The notes: generated from the letters alone by a model not told the origin. 64,000 nucleotides of DNA from Elusimicrobiota bacterium (GCA_009773155.1 WOVA01000014.1:27434-91433), one strand, 5' to 3'; shown: positions 50,101 through 59,319, counted from the stretch's first letter. Numbers and translations are program-made.

Positions 50101-50726
50101 ACCTTTCCCCCCATGCCCCTCAAAACAGCGCCGATCTCACGCATCTTAGTGTTATTGAACAAGCCGAAATAGGCCGTAACTTTATTTTTATTCAACGAGT
50201 CCAGGTGCTGAAAACGAAACGATTCCAACAGCGTTTTTTCAACCAGGCCCGCGGGGATCTTCCCGAGATTAAGATAGATGAAATCAGCCACGGCTTTCTC
50301 CGGTTCGGCGATAAAATACGGCAGCCCGGCCTCATCTTTGACCGAGATAAACCCCCTGAAGGCGGAAGATTTCACCGTCTGGTAGCTGAACGTACCGAAA
50401 TCATTGGAAAACCTCGCGGTTTTTTTTGTGGAAACCGAGGTCACATCCGCCACCCTCTCCGGAATAAGGCTGTACCGGCTAAGGGCGTATTCCAAACTCA
50501 CATAGGAAGGCTGATAAAGCTGCCCCGCAAGGTAAAGTCTGCTCGGCTCAATTTTCCGGTCATCCTTTCCAAGGATATACAAGCCGCGCCGCAGTTGCAG
50601 CAAAAGCCCCTGTTTACACCAGCGCCCAAGCTGATTAAGGTCCTCCCCGCTGACCTTGCCAAAGACAACCCTAGTAGGCAGCAGAGGCAAATTTCTGAAC
50701 TTAACTTTAAAATCCCCAAATTTCAT
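50097..50726 (-). CDS. AbiEi-type antitoxin (winged helix)
   Basis: LGRWCKQGLLLQLRRGLYIL; YVSLEYALSRYSLIPERV; AEPEKAVADFIYLN; ATGA overlap with AbiEii gene. Confidence 0.85.
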   Translation of the reverse strand: MKFGDFKVKFRNLPLLPTRVVFGKVSGEDLNQLGRWCKQGLLLQLRRGLYILGKDDRKIEPSRLYLAGQLYQPSYVSLEYALSRYSLIPERVADVTSVSTKKTARFSNDFGTFSYQTVKSSAFRGFISVKDEAGLPYFIAEPEKAVADFIYLNLGKIPAGLVEKTLLESFRFQHLDSLNKNKVTAYFGLFNNTKMREIGAVLRGMGGKV

Positions 50727-50914
50727 ATATTTCTATAAGTAACCTTATTTGATTATCTACAGAAACAGTATAACAGGGCGCGCCCCTTCTGTCAAGTAAT
50801 CGACAGCACAGTGTCTACAGCATAGCAGACCAACCTGTGTGGCCTATGGTCCTGCAGCATCAAGCGCTTTGAATCCACGAGATTTCTAGCGCTGCCGATG
50901 CGGGGCCGGACGCA

Positions 50915-51988
50915 TCACGGACGCCTCAAAAACGCCGTGAGCTCCTGCGGCAGCCAGTGCGCGACCGCGCGGAGACGCGCGTTTATCCGGGACCTGGGCT
51001 TAGAGCTTCCTTCATAAAACCACTCCAGCCGGACGCAGTCCCGGACGCCCCACTCCGCGGGAAACGATTGCCAGGCGTAGGAAACATCCTCATCCCGGGG
51101 AATGATCCCCACCCAGTCCTGGTCCAGCAGACGGTCGATATAAGACCTTGCGTCATCGACGATGAACGGCAGGCCGGCCCGCGCCAGCGCCGCCGCGATC
51201 CTGCAGGTCTCGATCATGCGGGTGCTGGAGAGCGCGCGCAGATGGATTTCCCAGCCTCCGGGCCGGATATCGCGGCGCACGACGTACATATCGATGTGGG
51301 TACTGTTGCCGCCGCGGTAGATCTCCCAGGGATGACCGCCGCGGGATCCGCGCTTATACCAGCGCGCGAAGGCTTCGGCCGAACGGGGCGCGATATCCAG
51401 CAGCCCGTCATGGCGGCCGTCGGCGTATCGTTTATAGTATTCCCGCCCTGAAAGGCCCGGACGGAAGCCCGTCCGCTTGAAAGTGGAGGGATTGGCCTGG
51501 TAGGCGACCCTGCAGTATTCGAGAAACCTGTCCAGCGTCATCGCGCGGCCGGACTCCGGGGCGGGCTTGCGCAAAATTTCCAGGATATCCTTCAACTCTT
51601 TTTTGGACAATTCCGACGCTATCGGCATCCACCCGGGCAGCAAAAGCCGGACATTTTTCCGCGCGATAACGCCTTCACGGAGCCCGAGCGGCAGGGCCCT
51701 GAAAAGCCGCGCCTGTGCTTCGACCGGATCACCGGCCACGGCCCGCCGCCAGCGCGAGATTTCTCCGGCCCAGGCCGGAAAACGGTCCACGGGTCCGGTG
51801 TCGCCGGCCGTCCGGCCCGGGCAGCTGAAAGCGTCGAAGCCTGAGCCCGAAAAATAATAGACGCCGTCGTACCGGGTAACGCTGAGCCTGAGCCAGCGGC
51901 GTTTTTCTTTGAGGAAAAAAGTCCATCGCTCGTCCCGGCCGTCCCGGAACGGCTCGAATTCCTCAATGAGCCCGATCAGTTTTTTCAT
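50915..51988 (-). CDS. hypothetical protein (357 aa), no family recognised
   Basis: Long ORF with normal-looking protein composition; no motif I recognise. Confidence 0.6.
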   Translation of the reverse strand: MKKLIGLIEEFEPFRDGRDERWTFFLKEKRRWLRLSVTRYDGVYYFSGSGFDAFSCPGRTAGDTGPVDRFPAWAGEISRWRRAVAGDPVEAQARLFRALPLGLREGVIARKNVRLLLPGWMPIASELSKKELKDILEILRKPAPESGRAMTLDRFLEYCRVAYQANPSTFKRTGFRPGLSGREYYKRYADGRHDGLLDIAPRSAEAFARWYKRGSRGGHPWEIYRGGNSTHIDMYVVRRDIRPGGWEIHLRALSSTRMIETCRIAAALARAGLPFIVDDARSYIDRLLDQDWVGIIPRDEDVSYAWQSFPAEWGVRDCVRLEWFYEGSSKPRSRINARLRAVAHWLPQELTAFLRRP

Positions 51989-52033
51989 AGCCGTTTCCCC
52001 TACCTGTGTGCATTATCCCCAGAACTCCGGGCC

Positions 52034-52378
52034 TCACAAATGCGCCTGGCGGGAGGAAGAACGATGCGCGGACGGCCGCGGACCCTTAGCTATAGGGAAG
52101 AACCCCAGCCTCACGCCGTAAACGGCAAGGATGGCCTCCAGCGTGTGTATGCCCGGATTACCGGTGGGCGAAAGCGCCTTGTAGAGACTGGTACGGCTCA
52201 TCCCCACCGCCTTGGCGAGCTTCCCCATCCCCCCCTGCGCGCCGGCCACCGTGCGTATGGCCTTGAGCAGGAAAGGGATATCCCCGTCCTCCAGAACGAC
52301 ATTGAGATAGGTCGCGGCCTCAGCCGGGTCGGCCATGCATTCTTTCATGTACGAATCATGCGTTATATAGCGTCTCAT
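52034..52378 (-). CDS. HI1420-family addiction-module antidote (HTH)
   Basis: DPAEAATYLNVVLEDGDIPFLLKAIRTVAGAQGGMGKLAKAVGMSRTSLYKALSPTGNPGIHTLEAIL. Confidence 0.9.
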   Translation of the reverse strand: MRRYITHDSYMKECMADPAEAATYLNVVLEDGDIPFLLKAIRTVAGAQGGMGKLAKAVGMSRTSLYKALSPTGNPGIHTLEAILAVYGVRLGFFPIAKGPRPSAHRSSSRQAHL

Positions 52379-52611
52379 TTCAGCCTCCGATAACTTTCCC
52401 AAAAAACATGCGCTTTGGCATAGTGAACACGCAACTCCCAAAGGCCAGCCCCAAGACTATGGTGATCACCGAGGTTCCCCTCCTTAAGCCGGGAGATCCG
52501 CTTCCGCAGCACAGCACGCCCGACCGGATCTTGAAGCGACTTAACCCAATCCCCGAAAATATCCTTTCCACCCACGACATAATGCAGCACCGTACGCTTT
52601 TGTGACTGCAT
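52375..52611 (-). CDS. HI1419/RelE-ParE-type toxin, apparently internally deleted (78 aa)
   Basis: DIFGDWVKSLQDPVGRAVLRKRISRLKEGNLGDHHSLGAGLWELRVHY then directly AKAHVFWESYRRLK. Confidence 0.72.
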   Translation of the reverse strand: MQSQKRTVLHYVVGGKDIFGDWVKSLQDPVGRAVLRKRISRLKEGNLGDHHSLGAGLWELRVHYAKAHVFWESYRRLK

Positions 52612-52627
52612 ACAGGTCTCCTTAGAG

Positions 52628-52645
52628 TGTATCCCACAGGATACA
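52628..52645. promoter_or_regulatory. candidate TA operator TGTATCC-CACA-GGATACA
   Basis: Perfect 7-bp inverted repeat just upstream of the toxin ORF. Confidence 0.6.
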
Positions 52646-52737
52646 GATTGTCAACCCCTCGCAAGCACCTTTAATAGCGTAAACTACCGGTGCGACAACG
52701 TCGTGTCGCACGTCAAGGGATGTATTGTGTCCCCGAA

Positions 52738-54666
52738 TTAAACGGGATCGTCGCTGGAGGGAAGCCGGGGCGGGACGCCCCGGGAAATAGGTATTGTGTC
52801 CCCGGATTTGGGCCCGGAGGACCGCGGCCAGCCGGTATAAGCCGGCACCAGCCGCTTTATCAGGTCCATGACGGGGCCGTGGCCGGCGGAAGCGGCGGCG
52901 GACTTAAGCTCCAGCACATGCGCCTCGGTCAGCGCGGCGCCGGCCTCGCCGGGCACCGCCGCGAAAATATCGGAGTGGCCGGTATCGCGGCGCACGTCCT
53001 CGGCGCGGAACATCTCCTCGTACATCTTCTCGCCGGCCTTGAGCCCGGTATACGAGATCTCGATATCCCTGCCCGGCTCCAGGCCGTTCATCACTATCAT
53101 GTTGCGCGCCAGGTCGGCTATCCTGACCGGCTCGCCCATGTTCAGGACGAAGATCTCCCCCCCGTCGCCCATCGAGCAGGCTTTCAGCACCAGCGTGACG
53201 GCCTCTTCGGTGGTCATGAAGTAGCGGATGACGTCCGGATGGGTCACGGTGACGGGCCCGCCGGCGGCTATCTGCTCCTGGAAGATCTTTACCACGCTGC
53301 CGGAACTCCCCAGCACATTGCCGAAGCGCACCGACATGAAGCGCGTCGTCCCGCCGGCGAAGGCGCGCGCGGCCATCTCGGCCAGGCGCTTGGTGGCGCC
53401 CATCACGCTCGACGGCCGCACCGCCTTGTCCGTGGAGATCAATAAGAACCGCTCCGCGTTATAAGCCGCGGCCGCGCGCGCCAGCATATAGGTCCCCAGC
53501 GTATTGTTCTTGACCGCCTCCTGCGGGTTGCCCTCCATCAGCGCCACGTGCTTATGCGCCGCCGCGTGCAGCACCCAGGCCGGCTTATAGGCCTCGAAAA
53601 CGTTCTTGAGCAGGCTCTCGTCGCGTATATCGCCCGCGACGGGGACCACCACGCCGCCGTAGCCGGCCGCGCGCAGCTCCTTGTCGATATAGAACAGCGC
53701 CGTATTGTGGGTCTCCAGCAGCGCCAGGCGCGACGGGCCGAAGGCCGCTATCTGCCGGGCCAGCTCGGCGCCGATGGTGCCGCCAGCGCCGGTGACCAGC
53801 ATCGACCTGCCCGCCACGGCGCGCTTCACCGGGCTCATGTCTATGTCCACCACGCGGCGGTGCATCAGGTCGGAGACGTCTATGCGGCGGATATCGGTCG
53901 CCAGGCGGCGCTTGTTTATCAGCTCGTCCATGCCGGGCACGGTCTTGAATTCCACCTTGCGCCCGCAGCCCGAGGCGGCGTAGAGAGTCATCAGGTCCAG
54001 TATCAGCTTGCCGCGCGCGTGGGCCACGGCCACCACCACCTCGTCGACATTTTTGCGGGCGATGATCCCGCCGATCATCCCGCGACCGCCCAGCACCGGC
54101 ACGCCGTGGATGCTGCGGCCGTGCTTAAGGGCGTTGTCGTCGAGGAAAGCCACCACCTTGCGGCCGGTGTCGTGGCTGCGCTGCAGGTCGCGCACGATGG
54201 TCTCGCCCAGGTCGCCCGCGCCGAATATAAGAACCCTGGAGACCGGACCTTTCCCGACGCCGTAGCGCCGGTTGCGCGTAAGCCGGATGGCGAAGCGTAT
54301 GCCGCCGACGAAGAACAGCGTCAGCACCGGCCCGATGACCAGCACCGACCGCGGGAAGCCGCCGCGCCAGAAGAAAAGCATCACCGCCATCAGCAGCATC
54401 TGGCTGACGACGACGGCCTTGAAGACGGAAAGAAGGTCGTGTATGCTGGCGTAGCGCCAGAGCCCGCGGTAGAGGCCGAAGAAGTAGAAAGCCGCCAGCA
54501 GCAGGGCCAGCACCAGCGGCAGCGTGCGGGTAAAGTTGTACCACTCATTGCCCGGCCACTGGAAATCGAAGCGCAGCATGAAGGCCAGCCAATAAGCCAG
54601 CGCCACCGCCGCGGCGTCTGCCAGGGCGACGAACCATCTGGAATGCTTTTTAATGATAGTCCCCAC
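52738..54666 (-). CDS. CapD/FlaA-like nucleoside-diphosphate-sugar epimerase/dehydratase (membrane-anchored)
   Basis: N-terminal TM region; RVLIFGAGDLGETIVRDLQRS; RSMLVTGAGGTIGAELARQIAAFGPSRLALLETHNTALFYIDKEL; probable GTG start. Confidence 0.92.
   Translation of the reverse strand: MGTIIKKHSRWFVALADAAAVALAYWLAFMLRFDFQWPGNEWYNFTRTLPLVLALLLAAFYFFGLYRGLWRYASIHDLLSVFKAVVVSQMLLMAVMLFFWRGGFPRSVLVIGPVLTLFFVGGIRFAIRLTRNRRYGVGKGPVSRVLIFGAGDLGETIVRDLQRSHDTGRKVVAFLDDNALKHGRSIHGVPVLGGRGMIGGIIARKNVDEVVVAVAHARGKLILDLMTLYAASGCGRKVEFKTVPGMDELINKRRLATDIRRIDVSDLMHRRVVDIDMSPVKRAVAGRSMLVTGAGGTIGAELARQIAAFGPSRLALLETHNTALFYIDKELRAAGYGGVVVPVAGDIRDESLLKNVFEAYKPAWVLHAAAHKHVALMEGNPQEAVKNNTLGTYMLARAAAAYNAERFLLISTDKAVRPSSVMGATKRLAEMAARAFAGGTTRFMSVRFGNVLGSSGSVVKIFQEQIAAGGPVTVTHPDVIRYFMTTEEAVTLVLKACSMGDGGEIFVLNMGEPVRIADLARNMIVMNGLEPGRDIEISYTGLKAGEKMYEEMFRAEDVRRDTGHSDIFAAVPGEAGAALTEAHVLELKSAAASAGHGPVMDLIKRLVPAYTGWPRSSGPKSGDTIPISRGVPPRLPSSDDPV
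52782..52803. repeat. REP-like end GGGAAATAGGTATTGTGTCCCC overlapping 3' end of the CapD gene
   Basis: 20/22 identical to 48402-48423; second TATTGTGTCCCC at 52723-52734. Confidence 0.75.
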
Positions 54667-54712
54667 GATGTGATTATATAACTTAAGCAGGCGTCCCCGC
54701 CTGTAACAGTGG

Positions 54713-55138
54713 TTACACGGCCGCCAGCCGGCGGCAGGCCTCGTCGATGGCCGCGTCCCGCTTGGCGTAGCAGAAGCGCAGGAGATTGTCGGCCTCGGGC
54801 GCGCCGTCACGGTAGAACGACTCGCCCGGCACGGCGCCCACGCCGCAGCGGGACAGCAGCCCCATGGCCTTATCCTTGCCGGTGCGGCCCAGCAGGCCCG
54901 AAGCGTCGGCCAGCACATAATAGGCACCGGCGGGCACCCACGGCTTCATCCCCGCCTTGGACAAAGCCGCGCAGAACTTGTCGCGCTTGGCCTTATAGGC
55001 CGCGGCCACCACTTCCGGGATATCGGTATCGCAGACCCCCTGGGCCAGGTTTATCCCGCCCACCCGGTCGCATTCCACCGACATATTGCGTATCTCGGCC
55101 TTCTCTATGAAAGCCGAACGCGGACTTAATTTTGTCAT
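54713..55138 (-). pseudogene. internally deleted class I/II aminotransferase (141 aa)
   Basis: N-terminal SPRSAFIEKAEIRNMSVECDRVGGINLAQGVCDTDIPEVV joined in frame to C-terminal YKAKRDKFCAALSKAGMKPWVPAGAYYVLADASG...; PLP-Lys region missing. Confidence 0.78.
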
Positions 55139-56295
55139 GCGCCAGCCTCCGGGTCCGGACTGTCCCCGGCGGGATGGATAAACCCGGGATAATTCCCCCT
55201 GTTTATACCGGCATATACCGCGCCGGGATAGGCGTCAGAAAAAGCTTTTGGCGGCCGGGAACGGACCTTGCCCCATTTGATCTCGAAAGCGCGTATCGCC
55301 TCCCCCTCCACCTCCAGCAGGTCTATCTCCTGCTTCTGCTGTGTCCTCCAGAAGTAAAGCCGGCGGTCTATCCCGTGATTGGCCAGCCCTTTCAGGCGCT
55401 CGGCGACCAGAAAATTCTCCCACAGGGCGCCGGTATCCTGGCGCAGCGCCATTGGATTGAGATTATTGATCAGCGCGTTGCGCAGCCCCGTATCGTAAAA
55501 ATATATCTTCCTGAGCTTTTTCAGCTCATTGCGCAGATTCCGGCTGAACGGCCCCAGCCGGAACACGATGAACGCTTTCTCGAGTATCTGTATATACGAG
55601 GCCGCGGTATTTTTATCCACGCCGAGCAGCGAGGCGAGTTCGTTATAGGAGACCTCGCTGCCGATTTGCAGCGCCAGGGCCTGCAGGAGTTTCTCCAGCA
55701 CCTCGTGGTTCTTGATCTTGTGATGCGTCAGGACATCTTTGTAAGCGTAGCTCCTGGCCAGACTCTTGAGCTCGCCGGAAGGGTCGCCGCTTTTGAGAGC
55801 GATCTCCGGATACATCCCGTAGATCAGCCGGCGCTCCAGCAGCCGCCCGGCCTCAGGGCCGGGATAGCGGCTTTCCAGCTCTTCCATGGAGAACGGGTAA
55901 AGAGTGAACTCCGTTTTGCGCCCGGTCAGCGGCTCGGAAACCTTGTCCGAAAGCTCGAAAGAGGAGGAACCCGTGGCAAGCAGCTGTATATCCGGAAAAC
56001 TATCATGGAAAAGCTTGAGGGCCCTGCCGATATTGGGGACCCGCTGCGCCTCGTCCAGGATCAAAAGCTTCCGCCCTCCGGCGAAAGCCTTCATCTGGGT
56101 AGAAGTCTTTTCAGTAAAAGCTTCGCGCACATCCGGCTCGTCACAGTTAAAGTACGCCGCTTCATCCTTATAAAGGGACTGTATCTCCCGGGCCAGAGTG
56201 GTTTTCCCCACCTGCCTGGCGCCATAAAGGATGACGACTTTTCCCTTGAAAAGGCTGCGGATAATGGCCGGTTTAATGGTTCTTTTGATCGGCAT
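55135..56295 (-). CDS. AAA ATPase with DUF4143
   Basis: VVILYGARQVGKTTLAREIQSLYKDEAAYFNCDEPD; LLILDEAQRVPNIGRALKL; LLATGSSSFELSDKVSEPLTGRK. Confidence 0.93.
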   Translation of the reverse strand: MPIKRTIKPAIIRSLFKGKVVILYGARQVGKTTLAREIQSLYKDEAAYFNCDEPDVREAFTEKTSTQMKAFAGGRKLLILDEAQRVPNIGRALKLFHDSFPDIQLLATGSSSFELSDKVSEPLTGRKTEFTLYPFSMEELESRYPGPEAGRLLERRLIYGMYPEIALKSGDPSGELKSLARSYAYKDVLTHHKIKNHEVLEKLLQALALQIGSEVSYNELASLLGVDKNTAASYIQILEKAFIVFRLGPFSRNLRNELKKLRKIYFYDTGLRNALINNLNPMALRQDTGALWENFLVAERLKGLANHGIDRRLYFWRTQQKQEIDLLEVEGEAIRAFEIKWGKVRSRPPKAFSDAYPGAVYAGINRGNYPGFIHPAGDSPDPEAGA

Positions 56296-56394
56296 AATTC
56301 ACCGAAATAACATATATTTTAGCGAACGGATTCACCAAAGTCAATACCTTTTAGGTGATTTAGCCAGCCCGATATCCGCTGACAGGATAGTGTA

Positions 56395-56502
56395 GGGGCC
56401 GCTGAAAAAGTCCGGCCGCGGGTTTTACGCAAAAAAACCGTCTCCGGAAAGTGCTACCCCTTTGTTTTTCCCCCGGTTTTTGACTTCTTACGCAGCGGCC
56501 CC
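56395..56502. repeat. 108-bp element bounded by inverted repeat GGGGCCGCTG / CAGCGGCCCC
   Basis: Perfect 10-bp termini plus further imperfect pairing (AAGTC / GACTT); intergenic. Confidence 0.6.
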
Positions 56503-56536
56503 GAATTAAGTCTCGTGTCACCGAAACTTCCGAAAC

Positions 56537-57484
56537 TTAAAACCGGGGAGAATACTCCCGCAATCTTTCGATAACCTCTTTGAAGGAGGACCCCGGGGCG
56601 AGCAGCAGGCTGTTCAGCGCTTTAAATTCTTTTTCAAACAGGCTGTAAGCCCCGGCATCCGGAAGCGTAAAGGCGCTGCGCGCCGCGAACTCCTCCGCGT
56701 CCGCTCCCTTTATCTTTTCCGCCTTGTACGCTTCATACTCCGGAGTTCCCATAAACCGCTTAACCCTGTCTACGGCGAGCAGCATATAAAGATCGTAATA
56801 ATGCCGGCTGAACTGCCGCGGCCTGTCCTGCAACGGGTCATTGCGGTCCCGCCATTGCCGGAAGCGCCTGCAGATGGTCTGGAGTTTGTCGACAAAGGTA
56901 TATTCGGGATTAAAACACCTGATCCCGACGGCGCGGTTGTCCGCCACTTCAAACCCGGCGGCCAGGGCCTTCTCCAGCGCCCAGCTGCTGAAATCCCTGG
57001 GCTCATTGGGGGCGGTCCGGGCAAAGCCCGCCTCCAGCAGAACCTCGGGCTTCAGCCCGAGTTCAGGCCCCGGCGTAAAAAAGGAATCATACTTCAGCCC
57101 TATCCCCCCGTTCTGCGCTTTCTCGTCGTCATAGGCGCGGTTCCTGCCCGCGACAACCCCGGGGATCTTTATGCCCGCGGCAAGCGCGTCATAGAACCCG
57201 AAGCGGGCCGCGATCTGCGCCGGTTTGTCGCCCTTAACGCTTAATCCGGACGGAGGCTCGAAGCGGATATCGATGTCCTCGGAAAATCTCTCTATGACCC
57301 GCCAGCCTTTGGACAGGGAAGTGCCGCCTTTCATCTCAAAAGACAAGCCCAGCTGCCTGAGTCCCCACAGGCAGTGCATGACCCAGTAATCCTTTTCGAC
57401 CACGGCCGGAGGCAGGCCTTTCTGGGCGGCCAGCGTCTCGAAAAGTTCTTTGGCGTCGGGCCTGGAGTGAAAAAATTCAGGCAT
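56537..57484 (-). CDS. AbiEii/AbiGii-type nucleotidyltransferase
   Basis: AVVEKDYWVMHCLWGLRQLGLSFEMKGGTSLSKGWRVIERFSEDIDIRFEP. Confidence 0.92.
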   Translation of the reverse strand: MPEFFHSRPDAKELFETLAAQKGLPPAVVEKDYWVMHCLWGLRQLGLSFEMKGGTSLSKGWRVIERFSEDIDIRFEPPSGLSVKGDKPAQIAARFGFYDALAAGIKIPGVVAGRNRAYDDEKAQNGGIGLKYDSFFTPGPELGLKPEVLLEAGFARTAPNEPRDFSSWALEKALAAGFEVADNRAVGIRCFNPEYTFVDKLQTICRRFRQWRDRNDPLQDRPRQFSRHYYDLYMLLAVDRVKRFMGTPEYEAYKAEKIKGADAEEFAARSAFTLPDAGAYSLFEKEFKALNSLLLAPGSSFKEVIERLREYSPRF

Positions 57485-58049
57485 AAATTTCGCGGAAAGC
57501 TTTCCTGGCCCCGGGCCTGCCATACCGCCTCAGGCAGGCGGCCAGCAAGTCGCCGTCGAATTCATTTAAACGGCTTTTCAGATTTTTCAGGACACCCGCG
57601 GTATTGTCGGGCAGGCGCCTGAGATTATTCAGCAGGTCCACCAGCAGGAATTCCCTGCTTAGTTTGTCCGGATACGCCGGCACCAGACGGAATTCGAACC
57701 TCTTCCCCCCCAGCGAAAACTCACCCGCCCGCTTATGGTTATAAACCAGGGTGGTGCCGTAAACCTGCGTAAGACCCAGACCGAACTGGTTGAAATAATT
57801 ATACGAAGTCAGCAGGAAATCGTCCGTTTTGAGGAAGGCCCTCACAAACTCCCGCTCTTCAGGCATGGTAACGCCAAAGGCATTTTTGCCCGGGCGATAA
57901 TAAAGCCCGCCGGCCAGTTTCCGCACCTCGCCGCTCGCCGCAAGAGTATGCAGGTCCCGGTCCACGGCAGTCGAGTATCCCTCCAGGTCCTGGCGCCTAT
58001 AAACCCGGCCCGGTTCCATAGAATTCCTGAGTTTTTCCGCGTTCTTCAT
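57477..58049 (-). CDS. AbiEi/DUF6088-like antitoxin
   Basis: MKNAEKLRNSMEPGRVYRRQDLEGYSTAVDRDLHTLAASGEVRKLAGGLYYRPGKNAFG. Confidence 0.78.
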   Translation of the reverse strand: MKNAEKLRNSMEPGRVYRRQDLEGYSTAVDRDLHTLAASGEVRKLAGGLYYRPGKNAFGVTMPEEREFVRAFLKTDDFLLTSYNYFNQFGLGLTQVYGTTLVYNHKRAGEFSLGGKRFEFRLVPAYPDKLSREFLLVDLLNNLRRLPDNTAGVLKNLKSRLNEFDGDLLAACLRRYGRPGARKAFREIYA

Positions 58050-58174
58050 AATGCCTCTGTACTTATAGTATACAACACTTTTCCGCATTATGCAAGTTTT
58101 TTTTATTAAATTTCATGCACTTTCCCATGCCCGCGGCGCCCCTCCCCCGGAAAGGTCATCACCGCCGGAAGAAG

Positions 58175-59296
58175 TTACTTGCCGTAGAAGGCCCGGGCAG
58201 TGGCGATTATATACTCCACTTCCTCGTCGGTAAGCTCGGCGCACATGGGCAGCGAGCAGACCTCGCGCGAGAGGGCCTCGGTCTCCGGGAAGCCGGTATC
58301 CTTCAGCCCCAGCCCGGCGTGCTTATAATACGGCTTGCGGAACTGGGTCAGCACCTCCACGCCGTGCTCGCGCATCCAGGCGGAGAACTTCTCCCCCTCC
58401 CGGGCGCGCAGCGTGTAGTTCTGATAGACATGGTCGAAACCGGGCCGGTCATAATGCGGCAGCGTCAGGTTGGGCAGCTCGCCCAGCGCCGCCTTATACC
58501 GCGCGGCTATGGCCTTGCGCCGCGCTATCCACCCGGGCAGATGGCGCAGTTTTATGTCCAGCCAGGCCGCCTGTATATTGTCGAGCAGGCAGGTGTAGCC
58601 GTGGGCGTGGTATTCGCCGGTCTCGCGGTCCTCGCCGTTATAGCGCAGGCGGCGGGCCCAGGCGGCGAACTCCTCGTCATCGGTGGTTATGCCGCCGCCG
58701 TCGCCGTAGCCGCCCAGTATCTTGAAAGGGTAGAAACTCCAGCAGCCGGCGTCGCCCCAGCCGCCCGCGCCGCGGCCATCGATAGAAGAGCCCAGGCTCT
58801 GGCAGGCGTCCTCCACCACCCACAGGTCGTGCTTCTCAGCGATCTCCATCACCCGCGGCATATCGGCCATCCAGCCGCTCAGGTGCACGGGCATAATGCC
58901 GCGCGTACGGGGCGTTATCGCCGCCTTTATCTTTGAGCAGTCGATATTAAAATCAGCGCCGACATCCACCAGGACGGGCTTGGCCCCGGCGTTCACGACA
59001 GCCGAGCAGCTGGCCACAAAGGTATGCGCCGGCACTATGACCTCGTCGGCGGGCGACTTCACCCGGTATTTCACCGACAGCATCAGCGCGTCATAGCCGG
59101 AATTTACGCCCACGGCGTATTTTGTGCCCACGAATTTAGCCAAATTAGCCTCGAAATCGCGCAGCTCCCGCTGGTTTATCAGCGCCCCGCGCTCCATCAC
59201 GCTGAAATAAGCCGCGTCCAGCTCCGGCTTCAACATCCCGTAAAGCCTTCTCGGCGAAACGAATTTAACCTTTTTAACGGCGGTTTTCTCTGTCAT
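58175..59296 (-). CDS. DegT/DnrJ/EryC1/StrS aminotransferase (catalytic Lys present)
   Basis: VEDACQSLGSSIDGRGAGGWGDAGCWSFYPFKILGGYGDGGGITTDDEE. Confidence 0.96.
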   Translation of the reverse strand: MTEKTAVKKVKFVSPRRLYGMLKPELDAAYFSVMERGALINQRELRDFEANLAKFVGTKYAVGVNSGYDALMLSVKYRVKSPADEVIVPAHTFVASCSAVVNAGAKPVLVDVGADFNIDCSKIKAAITPRTRGIMPVHLSGWMADMPRVMEIAEKHDLWVVEDACQSLGSSIDGRGAGGWGDAGCWSFYPFKILGGYGDGGGITTDDEEFAAWARRLRYNGEDRETGEYHAHGYTCLLDNIQAAWLDIKLRHLPGWIARRKAIAARYKAALGELPNLTLPHYDRPGFDHVYQNYTLRAREGEKFSAWMREHGVEVLTQFRKPYYKHAGLGLKDTGFPETEALSREVCSLPMCAELTDEEVEYIIATARAFYGK

Positions 59297-59319
59297 GGCA
59301 GTTCCTGATCAAAAAGATT

